Assembly: GCA_026707545.1 (NCBI GenBank)
Contig: JAPOWR010000001.1
Location: forward strand, 1-64,000
Direction: 5' to 3'
Source of the DNA: Acidobacteriota bacterium
Lineage (GTDB): Bacteria; Acidobacteriota; Thermoanaerobaculia; Multivoradales; Multivoraceae
DNA length: 64,000 nucleotides
Shown: in pieces, positions 28,036 through 37,784 of the stretch
Layout of the letters: each line of letters opens with the position of its first letter
How positions within the stretch are numbered: position 1 is the first letter of the stretch
Program-made: the position numbers and the translations under genes
Notes under the pieces: model-generated
Databases searched by the model: none
Seen by the model: only the letters and a program-made list of their open reading frames with translations
What the model was told of the DNA's origin: nothing

Positions 28036-31000
28036 CGGAGGTACATGAACTCCTTCAGGTTGAACATGGCGTGCGCCAATCGGCGCCATGCGTCGCCGCC
28101 GCCGGCGCTCTTCTCGAGTTGGTCAGCTTCCGCCTCGAGGCGCGCGATGTGGGACCAACTGCTGCGGTAGATCCGTGCCTGCTCGGCTTCCGACGGTGCT
28201 TCGATGTTCCCGAGTGCGGAGGCTGCGACGTCGGCGGGAACCAGTACTCGGTCGTAGAGGCGGGCCTGAAGCACCCCCAGGGGCGCGTCTCCGGCGCCCG
28301 CGAACTGGACACGATCCTTCTCCAAGCTCATCGGAAGTTCGCTGCGGACGTTTTCCGGATCGGACTCAGCACCGTTCCGGTACGCGGTCCAGGCGCCCTT
28401 GCGATCCCGCGCCAGGACCAGGTGGACCGGTGGCGATTCGTCGGCGTCCGCCTCGCCCGGCAGGCCGCCGACCCAGGCTTCGAGCGTGTACTCGTCCAGC
28501 GTCCGCCGGATCGGCTTCGACGTCACGACATCCGATGCCCCGAGCCACAGTGCGCCGTCCTCCACGTGGACGTCGCGGCCCAGCTTGATGGGAAGAAAAC
28601 CGATGGCGTCGTAGACGCGGCCGTTCTTGGGCTGGTCGTCGAACTCCCACGCGGCGATCGCCCTGGGCGCCGACGCCCGGTGGTAGAAGCGAAGTACGCC
28701 GCGCGTCTTGTCCGCGGTGAAGTCGCGGATTTCGGCGCTCTCCTCCCGGCGGTCCATGGCCGCCGCACTCCAGGCTTCTACGTCTTCCCGCGCGGGTTTC
28801 CGGTCCTGGGCCTGGTTGAGGAACTCTGCGGCGGCGCCGAGTTCCGGTTCAGTCGGGGGCCGACCGAGGGCGAGGCGGAACATGGCGACGATGCGTTCCC
28901 GGTCGCTGCGCAGGTCGGGGTCGCGGGCGATCCGTTCGGCGAAGCGGGCCGCCAGGTGCATGACTTGGGTGTTGTTCATCATGAGCAGCGACTGGGCGGG
29001 CACGTTCGTCTGGTCGCGCTGGCCCTTGGTCGTCACCGGGGTGGGCAGGTCGAGCGTGTGCAGCAGGGGATCCGGCTGATTCCGAATGACCTGTACGTAG
29101 ACGCTGCGCCGGCTCGACCAGCCTGGTTCCGGGAGCGTCTCGCCGGTGGAAACCGGTTCGAGTTGACCGGCGGCAATCAGCATCGAGTCGCGCACGGCCT
29201 CGGCCTCCAGGCGGCGCAGATGGGCATGGGAGAGGAGGTCGTTCCGGGGATCCCGTTCCCGGGCGGCCGCCTCCGGCGTCGACGCGAGTTGGAAGGCCCG
29301 GGTCGATGCGAGCCGCCGCACGAACGTCTTGAGGGACCAGCCGTCCTCCCGAAGCGTCGTCGCCAGGTGATCGAGGAGGGCGGCGTTCGACGGGAGCTCA
29401 CCCATCTGCCCGAAGTTGTCCGGCGTGCCGACGATCCCGCGCCCGAAGGTGTGGGCCCAGAGGCGGTTCGCGATGACGCGGGCCGTGAGCGGATTGCCGG
29501 GGTCGAGGATGCTCCCGGCCAGGGCCAGTCGCGGATGAACCGAGTCGGGGTACGGCTCGGGGTCGATCGCTTCGAGGAATCGCTGTGGCACGGGTTCACC
29601 GAGCTGCCGGTGATTGCCCCGCTCCATCAGCGGCTGATCGAAGCGCGGGCCGGAGAGCACCGCGGGGGAGCGGGTCGGCGCGGGGATCGCCTCCTCGAGC
29701 CGCCGGATCGAGTCGACGATCGGCCCCGCTTCCGGCACCTCGTCCGTGTCGTTGGAAAGCAGGCCGCGGCGAACGAAGTTCGCGAGGAAACGTGCCTGGG
29801 CGTCGGTCATCGAACCGTCGCGCCAGGCCGCGACCGCGCCCTGAACCGCTTGGCCATAGCGGGCCGCCAGTTCGCCGCGGTCGCCGGGCGCGCCTTCGAT
29901 CTCGAACAGGGGCGCGGTGAACTCGGCTGGCTGGTCGCGGGGAAGCTGGGCGTTCTCGTCGAGCACGACCGCCTCGGTGATCCCGAACCAGGAGCGGTCC
30001 GACCGCCCGCCGGAACTCTCTCCGGTCATCGGGTGATCGGCGGCCGTCACCAGCTCGATGTAGGCATGGTCGCCATCCCAGTAGGCGAGGTCCCAGTGCT
30101 GCCATCGCCATTCGCCGTCCGAGAGGGTCTCGATCGGATGGACCTCGCCTCGTTGGGGGTAGTTCTGGACCGCGTAGCGTGCGACCGCGCCGCCGCGGCC
30201 GGCGATCCGCACCGCCAACTTCTGATTGGCCTCGATGAGAAACCGCGGTGACGAGAAGGTGCCGTTGTGGCGGTTGGTGAGTGAGTGCGTGTAGACGCCG
30301 CCGGGCAGGATGTCGGCGACGATCGTCCCGCCGCCCTGGGCGACCTCGTAGCTCCCGGCTGCCTGCGGCTTCGCATCGGCAAGGCCGTTGCCGTGCCGGT
30401 ACCACTGCTCAACGTCCCTGGTTCGGCTCAGGTCCCAACGCTGGACGGCGGGCGCCTGTCGGCGGGCCTCGAGTTGCTGCCGGCTCCGTTCGTAGGCGGC
30501 GGACAGTTCCTGCCACCGCTTGGCAAAGGCCCCGCGGCCGCGGACCCGGCCTGCCCGGACCCAGGCGTAGAGCGGGTCGTAGGGCGACTGGCCGCCCGTG
30601 AGTGCCGCGGCCCATGGGCCGTCCGGCCGCTGCAGCCTGCCCGGCACCTCGGCGGCGGCTTTGAGCCATGCCTCGGCGAGCACCTGCCTCAACTCGCCCT
30701 TCAGCCGGGTCAGGTCGTCCCGGTGGGCGTTCCGCCGCGCCTCGTCGTCGATCGTCTGAACCCCCGGGCGGCCGTTCACCATCGTGCCGTAGAGGGCGTA
30801 GAAGTCGGTCTGGCTAATCGCGTCGAACTTGTGGTCGTGGCAGCGTGCACAGGCGACGGTCATCCCCAGGAACGCCTTGGAGACGACGTCGATCTGGTTC
30901 TCCGTGAAGCGGACCTGTTCGTCGAGGGCATCGGTGGGGCCGAAGCCGTGCAGGACGAAGCGGTACTGGGCGATACCGATCGCCGACTCGTTGATCCCGA

Positions 31001-31955
31001 GTTCCGCGTTCATCCGCGGCTCGTCGAGAAGATCGCCCGCCAGATGCTCGCGGATCAACTGGTCGACCGGGACGTCGGCGTTCAGCGCCCGGATCAGGTA
31101 GTCGCGGTAGCGCCAGGCGTAGGGAACCGGGGGGTCGCCCTCGCTGCCGTGCGTCTCGGCGTAGCGGACCCAGTCCATCCAGTGCCGCGCCCAGCGCTCG
31201 CCGAAGGCCGGGTCGGCGAGCAGCCGGTCGATTTCCTCCGCGACCGCGGCGTCCCGGTCGACCGCGGCGCGACGCTCGAAGTCGTCGACCTGGGCGGGCG
31301 TCGGCGGCAGGCCGGTGAGCACGTAGGAGAGCCGGCGCATCACGGTCCGCGGCTCGGCTAGGGGAGCGGGTTCGAGACCGGCGTCCGCGATCCCCGCAGC
31401 CAGGAACCGGTCGATCGGGTTGCGCGACCAGGTCGCGTCGGCGATCTCGGGAGGTGCCGGGTCGGTGATTGGCTGCAGGCTCCACCAGCTCTTCCTCTGT
31501 TCGAGGATCGTCTGCCACGCAGTCGCTTCCTTGAGCGCGTCGGCGGAGGGCGGTTCGTCCCTGGGATCGGGCGCCCCGATCTCGATCCAGCGCTCGAAGT
31601 CGGCGACCACGTCGTCGGGCAGCTTCGCGCCCCCCAGCGGCATCCGGAAGTCGAGGCTCGGGTGCCTCATGGCGCGCAGCAGGAGGCTGCTGCGCGGCTT
31701 GCCCGGCTCGATGGCGGGGCCCCGCATGCCGCCTTCGAGCAGGCCGCCGCGATAGTCCAGGCGCAGACCGCTCTCCGCGATCTCCGTGCTGTTGTGGCAG
31801 GTGTAACAGTGCTCGACCAGGACCGGTCGGATCTTCTGCTCGAAGAACTCCAGATCCTCCGGGGCGAACTCCGCCCCGGCCGCTGGCCCGCCGAGCAATG
31901 CAGCGGCCAGGATCGCGGCGCCCGAGCACAGCGAGGTCCTCACGTTCGCGTCCAT
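28032..31955 (-). CDS. Large DUF1549/DUF1553 cytochrome protein with embedded LamG-like domain (module B)
   Basis: 1307 residues. Signal peptide to about residue 28, PSCyt1-type cytochrome box [27 protein letters not shown], then DUF1549 ([20 protein letters not shown] ... [11 protein letters not shown]-like) with a second heme box [11 protein letters not shown] central beta region follows, then DUF1553 ([24 protein letters not shown]) and a C-terminal LamG-like jelly-roll ([16 protein letters not shown] ... [11 protein letters not shown]). Two heme motifs suggest electron transfer. Translationally coupled to the DUF1501 gene. The C-terminal lectin-like part may bind polymer. Confidence 0.9.
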   Translation of the reverse strand: MDANVRTSLCSGAAILAAALLGGPAAGAEFAPEDLEFFEQKIRPVLVEHCYTCHNSTEIAESGLRLDYRGGLLEGGMRGPAIEPGKPRSSLLLRAMRHPSLDFRMPLGGAKLPDDVVADFERWIEIGAPDPRDEPPSADALKEATAWQTILEQRKSWWSLQPITDPAPPEIADATWSRNPIDRFLAAGIADAGLEPAPLAEPRTVMRRLSYVLTGLPPTPAQVDDFERRAAVDRDAAVAEEIDRLLADPAFGERWARHWMDWVRYAETHGSEGDPPVPYAWRYRDYLIRALNADVPVDQLIREHLAGDLLDEPRMNAELGINESAIGIAQYRFVLHGFGPTDALDEQVRFTENQIDVVSKAFLGMTVACARCHDHKFDAISQTDFYALYGTMVNGRPGVQTIDDEARRNAHRDDLTRLKGELRQVLAEAWLKAAAEVPGRLQRPDGPWAAALTGGQSPYDPLYAWVRAGRVRGRGAFAKRWQELSAAYERSRQQLEARRQAPAVQRWDLSRTRDVEQWYRHGNGLADAKPQAAGSYEVAQGGGTIVADILPGGVYTHSLTNRHNGTFSSPRFLIEANQKLAVRIAGRGGAVARYAVQNYPQRGEVHPIETLSDGEWRWQHWDLAYWDGDHAYIELVTAADHPMTGESSGGRSDRSWFGITEAVVLDENAQLPRDQPAEFTAPLFEIEGAPGDRGELAARYGQAVQGAVAAWRDGSMTDAQARFLANFVRRGLLSNDTDEVPEAGPIVDSIRRLEEAIPAPTRSPAVLSGPRFDQPLMERGNHRQLGEPVPQRFLEAIDPEPYPDSVHPRLALAGSILDPGNPLTARVIANRLWAHTFGRGIVGTPDNFGQMGELPSNAALLDHLATTLREDGWSLKTFVRRLASTRAFQLASTPEAAARERDPRNDLLSHAHLRRLEAEAVRDSMLIAAGQLEPVSTGETLPEPGWSSRRSVYVQVIRNQPDPLLHTLDLPTPVTTKGQRDQTNVPAQSLLMMNNTQVMHLAARFAERIARDPDLRSDRERIVAMFRLALGRPPTEPELGAAAEFLNQAQDRKPAREDVEAWSAAAMDRREESAEIRDFTADKTRGVLRFYHRASAPRAIAAWEFDDQPKNGRVYDAIGFLPIKLGRDVHVEDGALWLGASDVVTSKPIRRTLDEYTLEAWVGGLPGEADADESPPVHLVLARDRKGAWTAYRNGAESDPENVRSELPMSLEKDRVQFAGAGDAPLGVLQARLYDRVLVPADVAASALGNIEAPSEAEQARIYRSSWSHIARLEAEADQLEKSAGGGDAWRRLAHAMFNLKEFMYLR

Positions 31956-31971
31956 TGGAGCGCTGGCCAGT

Positions 31972-34065
31972 TTACAACGGCGCCGGTCGCCCGCTCCGCT
32001 CGTACGGGTCGACCACGCTGCCGGCTATGCCGGCGCGGATCATGCCGAACAGTTCGCCACGCCACCCGCGCCCCTTCGAGATCTCCGTCGAGATGGTCAC
32101 GACGACCAGATCCTCGGCGGGGGCGACATAGATGTACTGGCCCCCGTAGCCGCTGGCGATGTAGGCGCTGCGTTCCCGGGACCCTCGGAGCCACCAGAGG
32201 TAACCGTAGCCGCCGTAGATCCGGCCGCGTCCGCGCGGCCCGACAAGTCCGGGGCGGGTGGACCGGTCGACCCACTGCCAGGGCAGCAGTTGCTCGCCGC
32301 CCCAACGGCCCCGATTCAGGTAGAGCTGACCGAACGTCAGCATGTCGCGCGGCAGGAGGGAGAGGTTGTTGCCGCCCATGTGGACGCCCTGCCGGTCGCG
32401 CGCCCAGGCCGAGCGGCGGATTCCGAGCGGATCGAAGAGGTGCTCGCGGGCGAAGTCGTGGGTGCTTTGACCGGCGGCGCGGGCAAGGATCGCCGAAAGC
32501 AGGTGGGTCCCGCCGGTGCTGTACGAGAAACGGGTTCCCGGCTCGGCCTGGAGGGGCCGTGCCAGGGCGGCCCGAACCCAGTTGCGGGAAGCCACCCAGG
32601 AACCGTAGTTGCCGAAGCTGGTCGATTCGAGACCCGACGTCATCGTCAACAGGTGGCGCACCGTAATCGCCTGCTTTCGTGGATCGTCGAGATCGGCGGC
32701 TTCGGGCAGCACCTCCGCGATCGGTTGATCGAGTTCGAGAACACCCTCTTCGACCGCCAGGCCGGCCAGTGCCGAGAGGACGCTCTTCGAGGCCGACTTC
32801 AGATTGTGCAGGCGGTTGCCTGCAGAGCCGCGGAAGTAGCGCTCGGCGACGAGGCGGCCGTGGCGCGCGATCAGCAAACCGTGGAGGCCCTCGAGTTCGC
32901 CGATGTCCTGGATCGTCTGTTCCAGCCGGTCCGCGTCCAGCCCGACCTGGTCGGCTGGGACCAGTTGCCACTCGCCGGGCCAGTCGTCGTCGGGAGGAGG
33001 TAGCGGCAACTGGAACTCGACCAGGAGGCCGGGATGATCGGAGATCGCCGTGTCGGGCAAGGCGGGTGGCCATTCGCTCCAGAGGGGCCACCACCCGGAC
33101 GCTTCGGCGTCGAGCAGCACGTGGTCGATGCCGCCCGGGAGCAGGTCGCGGTAACCCGCCGCCTCGAAGCGGCCGAGCGCAGGGTGGCTGCTATCCAGGT
33201 TGAAGTCGCCCGCGATGAGCGCCGGCCGGGCTGGCAATGAGAGGACGCGCTCCAGCAGGTGTTCGGTCTGGGCGCCGGCGAGTTCAGGGTCGCCGTTCGC
33301 TGCGTGGACGCCCACCACGTCGAAAGGTAGAGCCGGGTGCTCAATCTGGGCGGACAGGGCGATCCGGCGCTCGAAACGGTCCCGGTCGGGAAGGAGTGGC
33401 CAGGTCGCCGGGTCGGCAATGGGAAAGCGGCTGAGGATTGCCGAGCCTTCCTCGAATCCGAGCCAGCGCAGCGAGCCGTTAGCGCGGGCGTAGACCGCCT
33501 GCAGATCGAGGGCCTCGGCCAGGCGGTCGGCGAGACAGCCGTCGGCGACCGTGCACCAGGCTTCCTGGAGGACGACGATGTCGGGTCGCAGGTGGGCGAT
33601 CGCGTCCGCAAGGCGACCCGCACGCACCAGGCGGTCCGAGGCGGTAGCGGGTGGCAGGAGGCGCCCTTCTCCGTCTGGATAGCCGTGGTATGCGTTCAGT
33701 TGGAGTACACGAAGCCGATCGGCTCCAGGCACCGGCTCCGCTGTCGCCGGGCCGCCCACCAGCCGTGGCTCCGCCGGCTGCTGGCGAGCCAGCAGCTCGA
33801 CGAAGGCCGGACTCGATGCCGCAGCCAGCAGGCCGAGGCTCAGGACCGTGCCGCGCAGCGCCGGATGAACTCGACGGGCAAGGGCCGCCACTCCGATCGA
33901 AACGAAGCCGGCGAGTGCCGCAGCGACGAGAACGAGCCGCGCCGCGTCAGGCTGGACGACGGTGATCGATCCCGCGATCCAGGGGATCGAACCCAGCGCC
34001 ACGGCGGTCAGGCCAGCGGCTGAAGCCGCGGCGACGGCGGCGAGAGGCGGGCGCGGGCGCGTCAT
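31972..34065 (-). CDS. Fusion: membrane-anchored endonuclease/exonuclease/phosphatase domain plus beta-lactamase-like serine hydrolase
   Basis: 697 residues in one uninterrupted frame. Three N-terminal hydrophobic helices (about 8-28, 43-63, 72-92) precede an EEP domain with LQLNAYHG (Asn 124), VVLQEAW (Glu 168), VHAANGD, AGDFNLD (Asp 287, Asn 289) and ISDHPG (Asp 343, His 344), so its metal and catalytic residues are present. From about 370 a class C beta-lactamase/esterase-type domain has SASK (Ser 424, Lys 427), YST (515-517) and a late SGYGGQYIYV strand. The pairing is unusual. The enzyme is probably on the outer face of the inner membrane. Substrate unknown. Confidence 0.85.
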   Translation of the reverse strand: MTRPRPPLAAVAAASAAGLTAVALGSIPWIAGSITVVQPDAARLVLVAAALAGFVSIGVAALARRVHPALRGTVLSLGLLAAASSPAFVELLARQQPAEPRLVGGPATAEPVPGADRLRVLQLNAYHGYPDGEGRLLPPATASDRLVRAGRLADAIAHLRPDIVVLQEAWCTVADGCLADRLAEALDLQAVYARANGSLRWLGFEEGSAILSRFPIADPATWPLLPDRDRFERRIALSAQIEHPALPFDVVGVHAANGDPELAGAQTEHLLERVLSLPARPALIAGDFNLDSSHPALGRFEAAGYRDLLPGGIDHVLLDAEASGWWPLWSEWPPALPDTAISDHPGLLVEFQLPLPPPDDDWPGEWQLVPADQVGLDADRLEQTIQDIGELEGLHGLLIARHGRLVAERYFRGSAGNRLHNLKSASKSVLSALAGLAVEEGVLELDQPIAEVLPEAADLDDPRKQAITVRHLLTMTSGLESTSFGNYGSWVASRNWVRAALARPLQAEPGTRFSYSTGGTHLLSAILARAAGQSTHDFAREHLFDPLGIRRSAWARDRQGVHMGGNNLSLLPRDMLTFGQLYLNRGRWGGEQLLPWQWVDRSTRPGLVGPRGRGRIYGGYGYLWWLRGSRERSAYIASGYGGQYIYVAPAEDLVVVTISTEISKGRGWRGELFGMIRAGIAGSVVDPYERSGRPAPL

Positions 34066-34156
34066 GATTGCGGGGAGACTATGCGTAGCGGTCCAAACGC
34101 CGCACGGCGGAATCCGGGTGCTACCCTAGGAGTTACAGACTACGAGCAACGCTCTT

Positions 34157-34169
34157 GCGGCTTTGCCGC
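34157..34169 (+). promoter_or_regulatory. Short hairpin directly upstream of a strong ribosome site
   Basis: GCGGC, loop TTT, GCCGC, followed at once by GGAAAGGAGGT and the ATG at 34186. It could hold the ribosome site open or shield the 5' end. No further evidence of regulation. Confidence 0.3.
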
Positions 34170-34185
34170 GGAAAGGAGGTCCGGA

Positions 34186-34737
34186 ATGGGTTGTCGAGAA
34201 ATCCGCCGGATGGTCCCTGCCACCGTCGCGTTCTGCTCGGTCCTGATCCTTGCAGCGGGTTGTGCGGCGCCCCCGGAGGAAGAGGCGCCGGCACCGGAAG
34301 TGGATCCGGTGGCCGAGAATGAAGCGGCCCTGAACGAACTGGCGGCCAAGTATCTGCAGGCCGTGAACAGAGGCGATGCGGATGGCCTGGCGGTGCTGTA
34401 CACCGAGGATGCAATCCGGTTCCCTTCGGATGGCCGGCGCATCGAAGGGCGCGACGCCATCCGGCTGTTCGCCGCCGCGGACTACGCCGATACCGACTGG
34501 GAGATGCAGCTCCACGTCGAGGAGAGCGACTACAGCGGCGATCTGGCGTTCGTGCGGGGCACGTACGCCATCACCCTGACACAGAAGGAGAACCCTTCCG
34601 CCGTCTACCAGGAAGTGGGCAAGTGGATGGACCTGATGCGTCGCGAAGAGGACGGATCGTGGTTGATCGCGCGGGAGATGTCGAACCGGGATTACCCGCC
34701 GGGTCAGATGCCCGATCCGCCCGGGGAGGAGGGTTGA
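34186..34737 (+). CDS. SnoaL/DUF4440-like lipoprotein, first of a tandem pair
   Basis: 183 residues from the ATG at 34186, which follows a near-perfect AAAGGAGGT ribosome site at six bases. The signal ends in lipobox L-A-A-G-C, then an acidic linker PPEEEAPAPEVD. The rest is an NTF2-like alpha+beta barrel: AAKYLQAVNRGDADGLAVLYTEDAIRFP, EGRDAIR and the C-terminal strand WLIAREMSN. Members bind small hydrophobic ligands or act as accessory domains; no catalytic residue can be assigned. Its stop lies two bases before the start of its paralogue. Confidence 0.82.
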   Translation: MGCREIRRMVPATVAFCSVLILAAGCAAPPEEEAPAPEVDPVAENEAALNELAAKYLQAVNRGDADGLAVLYTEDAIRFPSDGRRIEGRDAIRLFAAADYADTDWEMQLHVEESDYSGDLAFVRGTYAITLTQKENPSAVYQEVGKWMDLMRREEDGSWLIAREMSNRDYPPGQMPDPPGEEG

Positions 34738-34739
34738 AC

Positions 34740-35258
34740 ATGAAGTGGCTCACTCGTGTGCTCGAGTATCCCGCGATCAGCCTGCTGGCTGTCCTCTTCG
34801 TTGGTTTGTTCACCGTCGCCTGTCCGCCGGCCGAGGAGGAGGTCGCCGAGGAGCAGAGCGCGGTCGAACCCAGCATCGGTGACGAGAGGGCCCTCAACGC
34901 TTTGATCGCCGACTTCATGGTCGCCCTGAACACCAGCGACGCGGACGCCATGGCGGCGCTGTATGCGACGAACGGGCGCAGGATGCCGCCGAACGGGCTT
35001 CCGCTCGTCGGCCGGGAAGCGATCCGGCAGGACATTGCGCAGACCTTTGAAAGTTCGGATCTCGAGGTACAGCTTCAGGTCGAGGAGACCCGGTTCAGTG
35101 GTGAGCTGGCCTACGTCCAGGGCACCTTCGCCCTTGGAGTGACCCCGAAGGACGGTTCACCGCGGACGGATTCCCTGGGCAACTGGATGCGCCTGATGCG
35201 GCGCGAGCCGGATGGCAGGTGGCTCGTAGCGTACGAACTCTGGAACTTCGAGTCGTAG
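34740..35258 (+). CDS. SnoaL/DUF4440-like lipoprotein, second of a tandem pair
   Basis: 172 residues. Signal with a C-terminal cysteine (FTVAC), acidic linker PPAEEEVAEEQS, then the same NTF2-like layout as the preceding gene: ADFMVALNTSDADAMAALYATNGRRMPPNG, VGREAIRQ, and a final WLVAYELWNFES strand. Both proteins keep the order of secondary structure and the GR-(D/E)-AIR motif, which points to an old tandem duplication. A GGAGGAGGG site precedes the ATG inside the end of the first gene, so the two are coupled. Confidence 0.82.
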   Translation: MKWLTRVLEYPAISLLAVLFVGLFTVACPPAEEEVAEEQSAVEPSIGDERALNALIADFMVALNTSDADAMAALYATNGRRMPPNGLPLVGREAIRQDIAQTFESSDLEVQLQVEETRFSGELAYVQGTFALGVTPKDGSPRTDSLGNWMRLMRREPDGRWLVAYELWNFES

Positions 35259-35339
35259 GCCAGAGTCAGCGGCTGCGGGGCAAGGGCTGAGTTCGCCGGC
35301 ACCGTCTTGGCGGCGGGCTATGATCCGTCGCCGCTCCTG

Positions 35340-36389
35340 ATGTCCGAACCACTACCGCAGCTCCTCACCTTCATGGGCGCCCCAGGGTCGCCCTACACGA
35401 GAAAGATGCGCGCGCTGCTGCGCTACCGGCGCATCCCGTACCGGTTCCTGATCTCGGGCGCCGGCGGCCGCGAGGATCTGCCCGCCGCCAAGGTGCGCCT
35501 GCTGCCGACCTTCTACCTGCCCAATGCCGAGGGCGAGATCGAGGCGGTCGTCGACTCGACGCCGCTGATCCGGCGCTTCGAAGCAGAGTTCGACGGTCGC
35601 TCGGTGGTTCCGCCGGATCCTGTGACCGCGTTCATCGACTACCTGCTCGAGGACTTCGGCGACGAGTGGCTGACCAAGGCGATGTTCCACTATCGCTGGG
35701 TCTACGAGGCGGACATCGAGAAAGCCGGCCAGATCCTGCCCCGCTGGAGGCAGGTCGAAGGTCCCGAGGAACAGTTCCAGCAGGCGGCGAAGACGGTCTC
35801 CGAACGCCAGATTTCGCGACTCTGGGTCGTGGGCTCGAACGAGACGACGGGCCCGGTGATCGAGGCGAGTTACCGGCGCATCCTGGAGCTGTTCCGGGAT
35901 CACCTGACGGAGCGGCAGTTCCTGATGGGCAACCGTCCCGGCGCTTCCGACTTCGCGTTCTTCGGCCAGTTGACGCAACTCGCGGCCTTCGATCCGACGC
36001 CGATGGCGGTGACGTTGGAGGTGGCGCCGCGCGTCTATGCGTGGGTCGATCGGGTCGAGGACCTGTCAGGCCTTGAACCGACCGGGGACGACTGGATCGG
36101 GCGCGAGCTGCCGGCGACGCTCCGGGCGCTCCTCGGCGAAGTCGGCCGCGTCTACGCTCCCTTCCTGATCGCCAACGCGAGAGCGCTGGCGTCGGGCGCC
36201 GAGAGCGTCGAGTGCGAGATCGACGGCCGGCCCTGGGTGCAGAAGCCGTTTCCGTACCAGGGCAAGTGCCTGATGTGGTTGCGGGAGCGGTACGAGGAGT
36301 TGACGGCTCAGGACCGGTCGGCTGTGGACGGGCTGCTGGACGGCACCGGTTGCGAGATCTTGTTCGGGGGCGCGGGAGCACCGTCCTAG
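35340..36389 (+). CDS. Glutathione S-transferase family protein with extended C-terminus
   Basis: 349 residues, longer than the roughly 220 usual for a GST. The thioredoxin-like N-terminal domain opens LLTFMGAPGSPYTRKMRALLRYRRIPYRF, with VRLLPTFYLP near the cis-proline position and DSTPLIRRFEAEF for the gamma-glutamyl site. A helical C-terminal domain follows (GNRPGASDFAFFGQLTQLAAFDPTP), and about 90 extra residues end in a cysteine-containing segment. The substrate is unknown. The gene stands alone, 106 bp before the MFS gene. Confidence 0.8.
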   Translation: MSEPLPQLLTFMGAPGSPYTRKMRALLRYRRIPYRFLISGAGGREDLPAAKVRLLPTFYLPNAEGEIEAVVDSTPLIRRFEAEFDGRSVVPPDPVTAFIDYLLEDFGDEWLTKAMFHYRWVYEADIEKAGQILPRWRQVEGPEEQFQQAAKTVSERQISRLWVVGSNETTGPVIEASYRRILELFRDHLTERQFLMGNRPGASDFAFFGQLTQLAAFDPTPMAVTLEVAPRVYAWVDRVEDLSGLEPTGDDWIGRELPATLRALLGEVGRVYAPFLIANARALASGAESVECEIDGRPWVQKPFPYQGKCLMWLRERYEELTAQDRSAVDGLLDGTGCEILFGGAGAPS

Positions 36390-36393
36390 CGCC

Positions 36394-36423
36394 GCCAAAC
36401 CTGTCGCAGACTCCATGTTTGGC
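36394..36423 (+). terminator. Possible terminator hairpin after the extended GST gene
   Basis: GCCAAAC at 36394-36400 pairs with GTTTGGC at 36417-36423 across a 16-base loop. It lies five bases after the stop codon; no T-tract follows, so this is a weak call. Confidence 0.3.
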
Positions 36424-36495
36424 CCCAGCCTCCACTTCCCCAGAACCTCGCGCCGCGGAACTTGCTTCGCTGCGCTCTGAGGCGCGAGCTACCAG

Positions 36496-37776
36496 GTGCC
36501 TTCAAGCGGCCGGACCGGATTCTGGCAGTCGTTCAACCCGAGGTTCTACGGCTGGAGGATGTTGCCGGCCGCCTGGCTCATCTACGGCCTGGGCGCGGCG
36601 CCCTTCTATAGTTGGGGCTACTACTCGCCGGAGTTGGCGGCCGAACTTGGTCTGAGCAGGGGCGATACCGGCCTCGCCTTTGGTAGCTGGACCTTCTTCG
36701 GCGGCGCGGTGGCGCCGCTGATTGGCATCTGCCTGACCCGCTACGGACCGCGCCCCGTGTTTACCGCCGGCTTCCTGGCCACGGCGGTCGGCTACTTCCT
36801 GACCAGCCGTGCCATGGGTCTCTGGGAGGTGCTGCTGTACTTCGGGCTTTTCGCCGGCCTGACCCACGGCTTCTCCACCGTGCTGCCGACTCAGACCCTG
36901 GCGGTGAATTGGTTCCTGCGGTACCGGGCCCGGGCGATGATGTTCCTGATCACGGCCGCCGGCATTCTGGGTCCTCTGATCCTCAGGTTCGACGCCGCTT
37001 TGCTGGAGCGTGGTCATACGTGGCGGGATGGTTGGGCGGTCATCGCCGGTTTGTGCGCGGCGCTGGGCGTCCTGTCCTACCTCGTTATCCGCAGTAGACC
37101 GGAGTCGATCGGTCAGTTGCGGGATGGCGCCCGTTCACTGGACGAGCTGCAGTCCGCGACGGCCGGGACCGCGGTGGAGACTCTCGATGAATGGACCGCG
37201 CGGGAAGCGCTGCGTACGCCGCAGTTCGCGTTGATGGTGGTTTGTGGCCTCGGCTACGCGGTCCCTTGGGGCGTGCTGGGCGCGCATGGTCGTTGGCACC
37301 TGGAGGACAATGGATTCGATCTTGGTGCGGCGGCGGTTCTGTTGGGGCTGATGGTCTTGGCGAGCACAGCGGGTCGCATATGCGGTGGCTTCGCCGACAG
37401 GTTCTCGCCGCCGCGTCTACTCGGTGTCGCCCTCGCGATGGAGGGTACGGGCCTGTTGCTGTTCCTGTTCGCCCGCACCACGGATGTCGCGCGCGTCTCG
37501 CTGGTCCTGCTGGGTTTCGGCTTCGGCATGGCCTACATCTGCCAGGCGGCGACCTTCGCCAAGTTCTTCGGGCGCCGCGCTTTCGCCACGACGACCGGCA
37601 CCAGGTTCGCCGTGGGCGCGCCGTTCGGCGCCGGTGTGCCGTGGATCACCGGTTGGGCGTTCGACACCCAGGGCAGCTACGCGATCCCGTTCATTACGAT
37701 CGCAGCGGTGACCCTGACGGGATCGGTGGTTGCGTTGCTGCTGCGACCGCCGAGAAAGAAGACGGGCCGGCCCTAG
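36496..37776 (+). CDS. MFS transporter (monocarboxylate/oxalate-formate antiporter-like)
   Basis: 426 residues, 12 predicted helices, starting at a GTG. The N-terminal NPRFYGWRMLPAAWLIYGLGAAPFYSWGYYSPEL and the signature-like ISRGDTGLAFGSWTFFGG (LSRGDTG in this copy) resemble the OFA/MCT branch of the major facilitator superfamily. The central loop (about 190-230) is charged, as expected between the two six-helix halves. A carboxylate is the likeliest substrate class, but this is inference. Convergent with the photolyase gene, eight bases apart. Confidence 0.85.
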   Translation: MPSSGRTGFWQSFNPRFYGWRMLPAAWLIYGLGAAPFYSWGYYSPELAAELGLSRGDTGLAFGSWTFFGGAVAPLIGICLTRYGPRPVFTAGFLATAVGYFLTSRAMGLWEVLLYFGLFAGLTHGFSTVLPTQTLAVNWFLRYRARAMMFLITAAGILGPLILRFDAALLERGHTWRDGWAVIAGLCAALGVLSYLVIRSRPESIGQLRDGARSLDELQSATAGTAVETLDEWTAREALRTPQFALMVVCGLGYAVPWGVLGAHGRWHLEDNGFDLGAAAVLLGLMVLASTAGRICGGFADRFSPPRLLGVALAMEGTGLLLFLFARTTDVARVSLVLLGFGFGMAYICQAATFAKFFGRRAFATTTGTRFAVGAPFGAGVPWITGWAFDTQGSYAIPFITIAAVTLTGSVVALLLRPPRKKTGRP

Positions 37777-37784
37777 GTGCGGTG

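Noticed and set aside
26602-28170. Long plus-strand open frame opposite the DUF1501 gene
   Set aside because: Antisense shadow of a high-GC gene; no domain and low-complexity Arg/Val/Asp-rich sequence. The minus strand has clear DUF1501 motifs.
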